Source of the DNA: Coraliomargarita algicola
GTDB taxonomy: Bacteria > Verrucomicrobiota > Verrucomicrobiia > Opitutales > Coraliomargaritaceae
NCBI RefSeq assembly: GCF_033878955.1
Contig: NZ_CP138858.1
Location: 4,677,001 to 4,741,000 of the forward strand
Direction: 5' to 3'
DNA: 64,000 bases
Under the pieces are notes generated by a model. The model had not been told where the DNA came from and searched no databases. It was given only the letters and a program-made list of their open reading frames with translations. Positions 9,102 to 16,815 of the stretch are shown piece after piece (position 1 is the first letter of the stretch; each line of letters begins with the position of its first letter). Position numbers and translations under genes: made by a program.

Positions 9102-12100
9102 ATGATGAATTCAATGTGTCGTTTCATTCGTGGCTGGCAGAAAGCCTGCTTCTTAAATCGTGGCGCGCGCGTCTGGGGCTTTAGCTTATTAGGTCTCATG
9201 CTGAGCGGGGAGTCTCTGTTGACCGCTCAATCGGTAGAAACCTTGGGGCCAAAGGTCGTTTTTGAGGAACAGCAGACCTTGCCGGCGGGCAGTCAAATGC
9301 CAGGAGAGCAATATGTTCTCTTTGGTGCGAACGCTCAACCAGGTGCAGCGGAAGGCGTGGACCCGTCCATGAATTTAATCAAGTTGTCTGACTTCGAGGT
9401 CACGGCCCCCGTGCTTGGGCGTCCTCGATTACTGCCAAACGTTCGAAAACCAGACTTGGCAAAGGTCAGGCTTCCGGGCGATTCACAGGAGGTCGTGAGC
9501 ACAGGACTGCTCAACATCATGGGGAGTCCTGATCGCTACTCGGATGTGGCCAGTTTCCGTATCCGTAACCCTGCAGTGACTTCCTTTACACTTTGGGTGC
9601 TACATGGGACCTTGCCGATTGGAAAGACTGATCAGAGCTATTCGCCGCATCTTGCGATTCGAGTCAATGGGGCCGCAGCCACAGCGGAAGTTGCCAGCGT
9701 GCTGACCCAGGTCGGGAATACTTTTACCCAGTTTACAATCACGGGAGCGTCACGTTCCGACTCTTTTACCTTGGCTTTGAAGGCGGGCGAAGGCGGCCCA
9801 TATTTGACGGTCGCAGGCTTGAGCTTTTCAGTGCCGCCGGCTCTCAAATCCGACGAGGAAAGCTTTGTCGAAATCGAGCGAGAGGGATGGTTGGATTTGA
9901 ACAAGAATGGATCGAAAGATGTGTACGAAGATCCATCTCAAGCGCTCGATCGCCGTGTGAATGATCTGCTGGCTCAAATGACGATGGAAGAGAAATTGGG
10001 CCAACTGAATCAACTCGTGATGGTGGGAGGCAACGATGGAAAAGATGCGAATTACTTTCCGAACTTACGTCGTGGGGAAGTGAGCTCATTTATTTGGAGC
10101 CGGGATTTGGCTTTGCGTAATCAATTTCAGCGTATTGTGGTCCAGGAGTCTCGCTTGGGCATTCCGATTATATTTGGAATGGATATGATTCACGGCACGC
10201 GAACACTCTTTCCGATTGCGCTGGGCTTGTCCTGTTCCTTTGAACCCGAACTGTTTGAGCGCTCGCAGGCGGTCGCGGCGCGGGAAGCACGGGCGGCCGG
10301 CATCGACTGGGTCTTTGCACCGATGTGTGATTTGGCGCGTGATCCGCGTTGGGGCCGCGTGGTCGAAACCGCAGGCGAGGACCCCTATCTGTCGGCGCTA
10401 TGCAATGCGGCCCAGGTGCGTGGCTTTCAAGGTGAGGACCCTTCTGCCTCAGACCGCGTGGCTGCTTGCTTAAAGCACTTTGTGGGCTATAGCGCGGTCA
10501 CCGGGGGCAGAGATTATAACGATGCCGAGGTCTCCGAATGGACGCTTCGCAATATGCATTTACCAATATTCCACGCGGGGATTGATGCGGGGGCACTCAC
10601 TGTGATGAGTAGTTTCAATACTTTGGACGGCATTCCCACTGTGGCGAACCGTTATGCGTTGACGGAGATTCTTCGAGACGAATGGGGCTTTGACGGCTTT
10701 GTCGTGAGCGATTGGATGGCGGTGCTGGAGCAAGTCAGTTGGGGCTATGCAAAAGATGCAGCCGACGCGGCCGCGCGTGCGATCTCGGCGGGCAACGATA
10801 TGGACATGAAGTCCGATTCCTACTTCCCCCATTTAGCGAGTGAAGTGAGGGCGGGACGTGTTTCACTGGCCACGGTAGATGAGGCCGTGCGCCGTGTGCT
10901 GCGGGTTAAATTTCAAGTTGGTCTATTTGAGCGTCCTTACACCGAGGAGCTCGGTTACCGTACCGATTCGCGACCAGAGGATTTGGCCTTGGCGCGTGAA
11001 TGTGTGACCAAGTCGGCGGTATTGCTGAAGAACAACGGTATCCTGCCTTTGGATACAGCAGGCAAAAAAGTGGCTTTGATTGGGCCGGTTGGCGAAGATC
11101 ATCGGGAGATTTTGGGCTGTTGGACCGGGTTTTGTTCCTGGAGCCGTGAAACGCTTGCCAGCGGTTTGAAGGCGGCCCTGCCAGAAGATGCGACTTTGAC
11201 TGTGGTCAAAGGCTGCTCGATCAATAGCGTGGCTGGCACTAAAACGCTTCAGGATGGTCGCATTGTGCGGGATGAGAGCGAGGCACCGCATGACAAGGAC
11301 TTGCAGATTGAACAAGCGGTGCAGGCAGCCTTGGAATCGGATGTTGCAATTCTTGCGCTCGGCGAGCCGAAGGGGTGGACCGGTGAGAATGCCTCGCGTA
11401 TGTCCTTAAGTCTGACCGGACATCAACAGGCTCTGTTCGACGCAGTGGCGGCTACGGGCAAGCCAGTGGTCGCGATTATTTTCAGTGGTCGTCCTTTGGT
11501 ATTGCCTGAAGTGTGGGAGAAATCGGCAGCTGTATTTTACGCATGGCAGCCTGGCACCGAGGCGGGAAACGGATTGGCTGATCTATTGGTGGGGAAGGCC
11601 TCGCCGTCTGCACGGCTCAGTATGTCGATCCCGCAGCACGTGGGGCAGGTGCCCATTTTTTATAATCATTATAATACCGGACGCCCGCGGTCGGGGCAAT
11701 ACCGTGAGCTTGCGGAGCCAGTCGCCGCGTATTGGTTTGGCTATGGCTTGACCTATACCAGTTTTGAGTACAGCCCTGTGCGGATTGTTCCCGCGAGCGA
11801 GGGTAAGCCAGCCGTCGCAGCGATCACGCTCACCAATACTGGTGAACGCACGGGTGTTGAGGTGCCACAAATGTATATTCGTCAAATGGTCTGCCATGAG
11901 GGCGCGCGTCCGAAGCAGGAATTACGTGGCTTTCAACGTGTTGAATTGGCCCCCGGTGCTAGCACGGAAGTTCGTTTTGAGCTGACCGATGAGGTGCTCG
12001 GTTATGTCGACCGCCAGGGCCATGCTCGTGTGGACCCCGGAGAGTATCTCATCTGGATTGCCCCGCAAGCGCATCAAGGCAGTCCGGTGAGCTTTGATTA

Positions 12101-12131
12101 CGAAAATGAACGTAGTCAAAGTTATGATTGA
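9102..12131 (+). CDS. Exported glycoside hydrolase family 3 (beta-glucosidase-like)
   Basis: 1009 residues with an N-terminal signal peptide (hydrophobic core about 24-40, then LLTAQS). Residues ~45-245 form an extra beta-rich domain. At about 258-275 there is an EF-hand-like loop (D-N-NGS-D---ED) of the kind that precedes the GH3 barrel in Bacteroidetes enzymes. The (beta/alpha)8 domain (about 285-620) has 'MDMIHGTRTLFPIALG', 'DPRWGRVVETAGEDPYL', 'KHFVGY' and the nucleophile Asp537 in 'GFVVSDW'. An alpha/beta domain and a C-terminal fibronectin type III-like domain follow. The family removes non-reducing-end beta-linked glucose, xylose or similar units; the exact sugar cannot be read here. 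It converges with the AraC gene 13 nt downstream. Likely periplasmic or outer-surface. Confidence 0.93.
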   Translation: MMNSMCRFIRGWQKACFLNRGARVWGFSLLGLMLSGESLLTAQSVETLGPKVVFEEQQTLPAGSQMPGEQYVLFGANAQPGAAEGVDPSMNLIKLSDFEVTAPVLGRPRLLPNVRKPDLAKVRLPGDSQEVVSTGLLNIMGSPDRYSDVASFRIRNPAVTSFTLWVLHGTLPIGKTDQSYSPHLAIRVNGAAATAEVASVLTQVGNTFTQFTITGASRSDSFTLALKAGEGGPYLTVAGLSFSVPPALKSDEESFVEIEREGWLDLNKNGSKDVYEDPSQALDRRVNDLLAQMTMEEKLGQLNQLVMVGGNDGKDANYFPNLRRGEVSSFIWSRDLALRNQFQRIVVQESRLGIPIIFGMDMIHGTRTLFPIALGLSCSFEPELFERSQAVAAREARAAGIDWVFAPMCDLARDPRWGRVVETAGEDPYLSALCNAAQVRGFQGEDPSASDRVAACLKHFVGYSAVTGGRDYNDAEVSEWTLRNMHLPIFHAGIDAGALTVMSSFNTLDGIPTVANRYALTEILRDEWGFDGFVVSDWMAVLEQVSWGYAKDAADAAARAISAGNDMDMKSDSYFPHLASEVRAGRVSLATVDEAVRRVLRVKFQVGLFERPYTEELGYRTDSRPEDLALARECVTKSAVLLKNNGILPLDTAGKKVALIGPVGEDHREILGCWTGFCSWSRETLASGLKAALPEDATLTVVKGCSINSVAGTKTLQDGRIVRDESEAPHDKDLQIEQAVQAALESDVAILALGEPKGWTGENASRMSLSLTGHQQALFDAVAATGKPVVAIIFSGRPLVLPEVWEKSAAVFYAWQPGTEAGNGLADLLVGKASPSARLSMSIPQHVGQVPIFYNHYNTGRPRSGQYRELAEPVAAYWFGYGLTYTSFEYSPVRIVPASEGKPAVAAITLTNTGERTGVEVPQMYIRQMVCHEGARPKQELRGFQRVELAPGASTEVRFELTDEVLGYVDRQGHARVDPGEYLIWIAPQAHQGSPVSFDYENERSQSYD

Positions 12132-12144
12132 AATAGTGTTAGGT

Positions 12145-12936
12145 CTAATCATTGCGATGTCGCTGCATAGCACCGTGGTTCATGCCACTGCGTACGTCTT
12201 TACGATATTGAGAAGGCGTGCTGGACATACGATTGCGGAATATTCTGGAGAAATAATAGGGGTTTTCCAACCCGACTTGTTTGGCAATTTCCTGGATCGA
12301 ATGATCGGTAAAGGTGAGCAACTCGCAGGCGACATCGATGCGTTTTTGGATGAGGTAGTTAATGGGGGATTTGCCGATGTCGCGCTTGAAGATATGACGC
12401 AAGTGGTCGGCGCTGATGTGTAGGCTGCCAGCCAAATCGTCCATACTAATGGTTTCATGATAGCGTGTATCCAGAATCTCACGGGCTCGTTTCGACTGGT
12501 CTTTGGGTTCGCTGGGTGCTTCGCATTGATTGAGTGTGTCGAGTAGGTTGAGCGTGATCCAGCCTGCGAGGATGTCGAGCCGTGCTTGCTTCCTTGGAGT
12601 CGAGGCATGAAGCTCGCGCTGGAGTTGTAGAATGGCCTGTGTCGTTTCATGCGAGAGATCCGTATAGATGCCAGTGCTTAGTTGCTCTGCATAGCAGCCG
12701 CTGATGCCGAAGCAAAATTGGAGCCCGTCAGTCTCGGGGTGATCGGAGTGTTCGACCTTGGGCGCGTTAACGGATAGGTCACCTGTTTTGTATGCGATCC
12801 GGGCGCCATTCTGCAAGAGCTGACCGGAGCCTTGGCTATAATACACGAGCTCCGTGCAGGTATGATTGTGCAGTGGGCAACTCTTGTTCGCTTCAATTGG
12901 GATTTCGGCAGCAAAGACGCAACGTGAAGTAGTCAT
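12145..12936 (-). CDS. AraC-family transcriptional regulator
   Basis: 263 residues from the ATG at 12936 (MTTSRCVFAAE); an 18-codon in-frame extension is less convincing. The N-terminal cupin-like sensing domain (about 5-130) contains 'CPLHNHTCTELVYYSQGSGQLLQNG'. The C-terminal AraC DNA-binding domain (about 165-255) has two helix-turn-helix units, 'SMDDLAGSLHISADHLRHIFKRDIGKSPINYLIQKRI' and 'SIQEIAKQVGLENPYYFSRIFRNRMSSTPSQYR'. It diverges from the MDR dehydrogenase gene and converges on GH3. It probably activates the dehydrogenase, oxidoreductase and GH1 genes to its right in response to a sugar; the ligand is unknown. Confidence 0.92.
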   Translation of the reverse strand: MTTSRCVFAAEIPIEANKSCPLHNHTCTELVYYSQGSGQLLQNGARIAYKTGDLSVNAPKVEHSDHPETDGLQFCFGISGCYAEQLSTGIYTDLSHETTQAILQLQRELHASTPRKQARLDILAGWITLNLLDTLNQCEAPSEPKDQSKRAREILDTRYHETISMDDLAGSLHISADHLRHIFKRDIGKSPINYLIQKRIDVACELLTFTDHSIQEIAKQVGLENPYYFSRIFRNRMSSTPSQYRKDVRSGMNHGAMQRHRND

Positions 12937-12981
12937 GGGGAGTATCTCGGAAATGTATAAAGACTTTAACCGGAAGGTGCA

Positions 12982-13011
12982 TTGTCTCACGCAGGAGCGA
13001 TATGCTATGAT
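12982..13011 (+). promoter_or_regulatory. Candidate promoter for the MDR-oxidoreductase-GH1 genes
   Basis: TTGTCT (12982-12987), an 18-nt spacer and TATGAT (13006-13011) resemble a sigma-70-type promoter 29 nt upstream of the ATG at 13041. It lies in the 104-nt space shared with the divergent AraC gene. No duplicated AraC half-sites could be defined by eye. Confidence 0.4.
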
Positions 13012-13040
13012 GTGCGTTTATTCTCAATACCCAATTCGAT

Positions 13041-14087
13041 ATGACTACAGAAGTAAATGCCATTGTCTTTGACGCGATCAACAAAGTATCTGTTCAGAGT
13101 TTTCCATTCCTTACATGCGGTGCGACAGAGATCGTCTGCGAGACCTTGTATACATTTGTTTCACCAGGCACCGAGCTCCGCGTGCTGGGAGGACACTATT
13201 CGAAGGCCGAAGATTTTCCCTTAATTCCCGGTTATTCATCCGTGGGGAGGGTGGTGGAAGTGGGGGCATCGGTCAGAGGCTATCAGTTGGGCGACCTTGT
13301 GAGCTGCCGCAACCCCAATCCGCTCGAAGGTGTCAATGCCATGTGGGGCGGTCAAGCGGGACGCCAAGTGCATGCAACTGCCGGTGAGCAACGTCCAGTG
13401 CTATTGCCTGCGGGCTGCGATGCCTTGGATTATGTCGTGGCAGAAGTGGCCTCGATCAGCCTTCGGGGCGTGGTGGCGGCCCAAGCGAAGCGCGATGAAA
13501 CCGCGGTGGTGATTGGTCAGGGAATGATTGGTGCCTTCTCGGCTGCCTGGTTGATGGCAGAAGGATGCCGCGTCATTGTATGCGATGTGGATGAGGCGCG
13601 CTTGGAGCAGGCGCGTCAACGTGGTGTGTTTGCGGCGGTCAATCTACGAGATGATAATAGTATGGAACGTTTGAATACACTCTTGCACGACGGTGCCGAC
13701 ATCGTGGTAGAGTCTTCCGGAGTCAGCGCAGGAGTCGAGACTGCCTTTAAGTTAGTACGAAAAAAGCCACAAGCTTATGGAGAGGCCTATAAAATCGAGC
13801 CGATCCAATTCTATGGTGGCGACTGGTCGCGCTTGGTCTTGCAGGCCAATTATATTGAGCCCGTCTCGATCAATCCACACGGATTTTTTCCCGGCGAGGG
13901 GGTGACGATTCTGACACCGATGGATCGTGGTGTGGAAGAGCGTTATAAGTGTATTGAGTCAATTCGCACCGGTCGTTTGAAAGCGCAGGACTATATTGAC
14001 CTGGTGATGCCATACCGTGACGCCGCTGAAGGTTATCGTAAGCTGCAATCACATGAACTTAGTTCCGTCGTCTTTGCCTGGCAATAG
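13041..14087 (+). CDS. Medium-chain dehydrogenase/reductase lacking zinc ligands
   Basis: 348 residues of the alcohol-dehydrogenase-like MDR superfamily. A GroES-like N-terminal domain (about 1-130) contains 'SPGTELRVLGG' and 'PLIPGYSSVGRVVEVG'. A Rossmann domain (about 140-280) has 'AVVIGQGMIGAFSAAWLMAEGCRVIVCDVDEARLEQARQRG', with the Asp that favours NAD(H). The Cys and His-Glu that bind catalytic zinc in ordinary members (C-G-D/H and GHE) are here P-G-T and GYS, so it is probably zinc-independent, like BchC-type or 'bi-domain' oxidoreductases. It precedes a Gfo/Idh/MocA gene by 49 nt and then GH1. The pair may oxidise and reduce a sugar or glycoside, possibly through a keto intermediate; that role is inference. 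Confidence 0.85.
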   Translation: MTTEVNAIVFDAINKVSVQSFPFLTCGATEIVCETLYTFVSPGTELRVLGGHYSKAEDFPLIPGYSSVGRVVEVGASVRGYQLGDLVSCRNPNPLEGVNAMWGGQAGRQVHATAGEQRPVLLPAGCDALDYVVAEVASISLRGVVAAQAKRDETAVVIGQGMIGAFSAAWLMAEGCRVIVCDVDEARLEQARQRGVFAAVNLRDDNSMERLNTLLHDGADIVVESSGVSAGVETAFKLVRKKPQAYGEAYKIEPIQFYGGDWSRLVLQANYIEPVSINPHGFFPGEGVTILTPMDRGVEERYKCIESIRTGRLKAQDYIDLVMPYRDAAEGYRKLQSHELSSVVFAWQ

Positions 14088-14136
14088 GTCGGTCGCATCG
14101 CTATTTACAGATCACTAAATATAGAATTCAAATAAG

Positions 14137-15201
14137 ATGAGTCAAAAATTTCGTTCCGCAATCATCGGGCTGGGGCCCTGTCCTGAAGGTAAGGGGGGCG
14201 CTCACTCCATTTCGTATAGTCATGCGGAAGCCCATCAGAAGACAGCAGGGATTGAATTGGTCGCTGTTTGCAGTCGCCAACAGAAAAATGTTGACGATTT
14301 CATTAACGAGTTTCCCGGCTGTCGTGGCTACGTGGACTATCGGGCACTTTTGACGGCCGAGAAGCCTGATTGGGTGGTGGTCTCGGCCTATGCCAGTTCA
14401 CGTGAAGAGATGGTAATGTGTGCGATTGAGAATGCTGCGAAAGTGGTCTGGATCGAAAAGCCGTTGGCTTTAAGTTTAGGTGCGGCACGTCGCATGATGT
14501 CAGCAGCTCAAGCAGCTGGTGTGCGACTGTTTGTGAGTTATCAACGTCGTTATGGACTGCCGTTTGAGTGGTTTCGTGCCGCGGCGGGCAAGATCGGCGA
14601 AGTTCAGAGTGTGGATATTGTGCAGCCGATCAGCAATATGTTGGACTTTGGACCGCATCAGGTGGATGCCGCGCTGTCTGTATTTGGGGATGAGGTTGAA
14701 ATTGCCTCCGTCTTCGGAGCGACAGATTGGACCAAGCCATTACTCTGGCACGGCACGCAACACGAACAGTTCTTACTTGGCTGTGTGCGTCTGAGTAATG
14801 GTTGCCGGATTACCATCGAAGCTGGCCCACATGAGCCGAACCGCTTACCCATTTTACGTGTCAATGGCAGTGCTGGATTTGCGGAGCTTCAGTTGAGTCC
14901 CCGGGCTGGCGAGGGCAGTGTCTTTCGCCTCTGCGCGGAAGGCGCTAATACGGTGAGTTCTCCGAGCACATCAGAGCATTACCACCACGGAGATGATCCC
15001 AATCTGTATATGAATCGAGCGGTGGCAGATGTGTATGATGCGGTCCATTCGGGACGTTCGACTCATTTAGATGTCGAAAAAGCCTACCTGGGATTGAAGA
15101 TGCTACTCGGTATCTATGCTTCTGCGCAGGCACGACGTTTACTGGGGCCCGAGGCGCTGGAAGCGGATCTCAAGATGCCCGAGCCTTCACGCTGTGATTG
15201 A
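14137..15201 (+). CDS. Gfo/Idh/MocA-family oxidoreductase
   Basis: 354 residues. The N-terminal Rossmann fold (about 1-125) starts 'RSAIIGLGPCPEGKGGAHSISYSHAEAH', and the family's catalytic 'EKPLA' motif sits near residue 108 ('VVWIEKPLALSLGAARRMM'). The C-terminal alpha/beta domain contains 'DFGPHQVDAAL' (G-H in the substrate pocket). The nucleotide loop is longer than usual: residues ~13-20 insert PCPEGKGG after GLG. Family members oxidise or reduce sugars and inositols with NAD(P); no signal peptide, so cytoplasmic. It sits between the MDR dehydrogenase and GH1, apparently in one operon. The substrate is probably a sugar released by the neighbouring hydrolases. Confidence 0.9.
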   Translation: MSQKFRSAIIGLGPCPEGKGGAHSISYSHAEAHQKTAGIELVAVCSRQQKNVDDFINEFPGCRGYVDYRALLTAEKPDWVVVSAYASSREEMVMCAIENAAKVVWIEKPLALSLGAARRMMSAAQAAGVRLFVSYQRRYGLPFEWFRAAAGKIGEVQSVDIVQPISNMLDFGPHQVDAALSVFGDEVEIASVFGATDWTKPLLWHGTQHEQFLLGCVRLSNGCRITIEAGPHEPNRLPILRVNGSAGFAELQLSPRAGEGSVFRLCAEGANTVSSPSTSEHYHHGDDPNLYMNRAVADVYDAVHSGRSTHLDVEKAYLGLKMLLGIYASAQARRLLGPEALEADLKMPEPSRCD

Positions 15202-15249
15202 GCCCAAATGGACTTCTTTCCGACTAAAAAGAACGACTACAATTTTTCT

Positions 15250-16611
15250 ATGAAACATCATTATACCTTTCCAAAAGATTTTCTCTGGGGCACGGCCACG
15301 GCCGCTTATCAGGTGGAAGGCGCTGCCAATGAAGGCGGGCGCGGCCCCTCGATCTGGGACACCTACTGCCGCATGCCAGGCTGGGTCAAAAATGAGCATA
15401 ATGGAGATGTCGCGATTGACCATTACCATCGCTTTAAGCAAGACGTGGCGATGATGAAGGAATTGGGCGTTAAGGCGTATCGTTTTTCCGTTTCATGGTC
15501 GCGCCTTCTGCCGACCGGACGTGGTGAAGTGAATCAGCAGGGGCTGGATTTCTATAATAAACTAATTGATGAGTTGGTTGCTGCGGATATCCAGCCATGG
15601 ATGACGCTCTTCCATTGGGACCTGCCTCAAGCTTTGGAAGATGAGATTGGTGGGTGGGCCTCGAAGGAGATCGCCAAGTATTTCGGAGAGTATGCGGCTG
15701 TGATCGCGCGTGAATTCTCTGACCGTGTGAAACACTTCATGACATTAAACGAGTTGGGGGCATTTACTGATTGTGGCTATGGCCCTTCGCCGATGAATCC
15801 ACCTTTGCATATTTTGGATGTAAAGGGACGTAATCAAGTCCGCCATAATGCGATTTTAGCACACGGCACCGCGATCCGCGCGCTGCGTGCGAACGCGCCA
15901 TCGGATATCAAAATAGGGATTGCGCACAACCCCGGTGCCCGTATCCCAGCCGTTGCGACCGAAGAGAATATTGAGGCGGCGAGGCGGTTCTTTATGTTCC
16001 GCGAAGAGTATTACTTAGTCCCCATGATGGAGGGGAAGTATCCCGATCATTATTTAGAAGGGGAAGGGGACAATGCGCCGGACTTTACGGTTGAGGAGAT
16101 GGACATTATAGGTACTCCGATGGATTTCATTGGTTTCAACGTCTATGGATCTGCGGGGTATTTTGTGCATGATGCGACACGTCCTCTTAATACGCGAAAC
16201 CTGGAAGCCGCGAAAGCACATCCACACATGTTTGCGGAGTGGATTAAGGTCGACCCCGAGTCGATTTATTGGGTGGCTCGTTTTATTCATGAGCGTTGGA
16301 GTGAACCGGATCTCTATGTGACTGAAAATGGTTGCGGTTGTGATGACCGTCTCACGACCCAGGGGGAAATTCACGATACAGATCGTATCACCTACATGCG
16401 CAGCTATCTCAAAGAAGTGCATCGTGCCACCGCCGAAGGGATTCCACTCAAAGGATATTTCGCGTGGAGTATGTTTGATAATTTCGAATGGCGCGACGGC
16501 TACACCAAGCGTTTTGGTTTGCACTATGTCAATTACGCCACGCAGGAGCGTATTCCGAAATACAGTGCGCACTTTTATCGTGCCAGCATTGCCAGTAACG
16601 CGGTGCTCTAG
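15250..16611 (+). CDS. Glycoside hydrolase family 1 (beta-glucosidase-like), cytoplasmic
   Basis: 453 residues from the ATG at 15250 (MKHHYTFPKDFLWGTATAAYQVEGA), where the GH1 fold begins; the 14-codon extension upstream is not needed. Key motifs: 'PSIWDTYCR', 'DHYHRFKQDVAMMKELGVKAYRFSVSWSRLLPTG', acid/base Glu168 in 'TLNELG' (usually T-NEP, here Leu replaces Pro), nucleophile Glu359 in 'YVTENG', and 'GYFAWSMFDNFEW' near the C-terminus. No signal peptide, so it should act on imported beta-linked disaccharides. It is 48 nt after the Gfo/Idh/MocA gene and closes that operon. The exact aglycone and sugar are not determinable here. Confidence 0.94.
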   Translation: MKHHYTFPKDFLWGTATAAYQVEGAANEGGRGPSIWDTYCRMPGWVKNEHNGDVAIDHYHRFKQDVAMMKELGVKAYRFSVSWSRLLPTGRGEVNQQGLDFYNKLIDELVAADIQPWMTLFHWDLPQALEDEIGGWASKEIAKYFGEYAAVIAREFSDRVKHFMTLNELGAFTDCGYGPSPMNPPLHILDVKGRNQVRHNAILAHGTAIRALRANAPSDIKIGIAHNPGARIPAVATEENIEAARRFFMFREEYYLVPMMEGKYPDHYLEGEGDNAPDFTVEEMDIIGTPMDFIGFNVYGSAGYFVHDATRPLNTRNLEAAKAHPHMFAEWIKVDPESIYWVARFIHERWSEPDLYVTENGCGCDDRLTTQGEIHDTDRITYMRSYLKEVHRATAEGIPLKGYFAWSMFDNFEWRDGYTKRFGLHYVNYATQERIPKYSAHFYRASIASNAVL

Positions 16612-16674
16612 CAGCAAGTTGGTCAATTTACTGGGTATAACTATTTTTACTTAATGCGACGTCGAATTGATCTC

Positions 16675-16703
16675 TTGACGGCAGTGTTCAAGCTGCGTTT
16701 ATC
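16675..16703 (+). promoter_or_regulatory. Candidate promoter upstream of the first GH2-like gene
   Basis: TTGACG (16675-16680), a 17-nt spacer and TTTATC (16698-16703) resemble -35 and -10 elements in the 204-nt gap between GH1 and the GH2-like gene. An imperfect dyad lies further downstream near 16747-16766 (7 of 10 positions symmetric) and could be an operator; both are weak by eye. Confidence 0.3.
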
Positions 16704-16815
16704 TTTTTCTATTGAATGGGCTTTGGGCGAATTGGGCACGTAATCCACGTGTTGGTTACGTTAGAAGCCATTCAAAATCTCGAAGTTTTCCCTTGTTTTG
16801 ATTCACCCCATTCTT

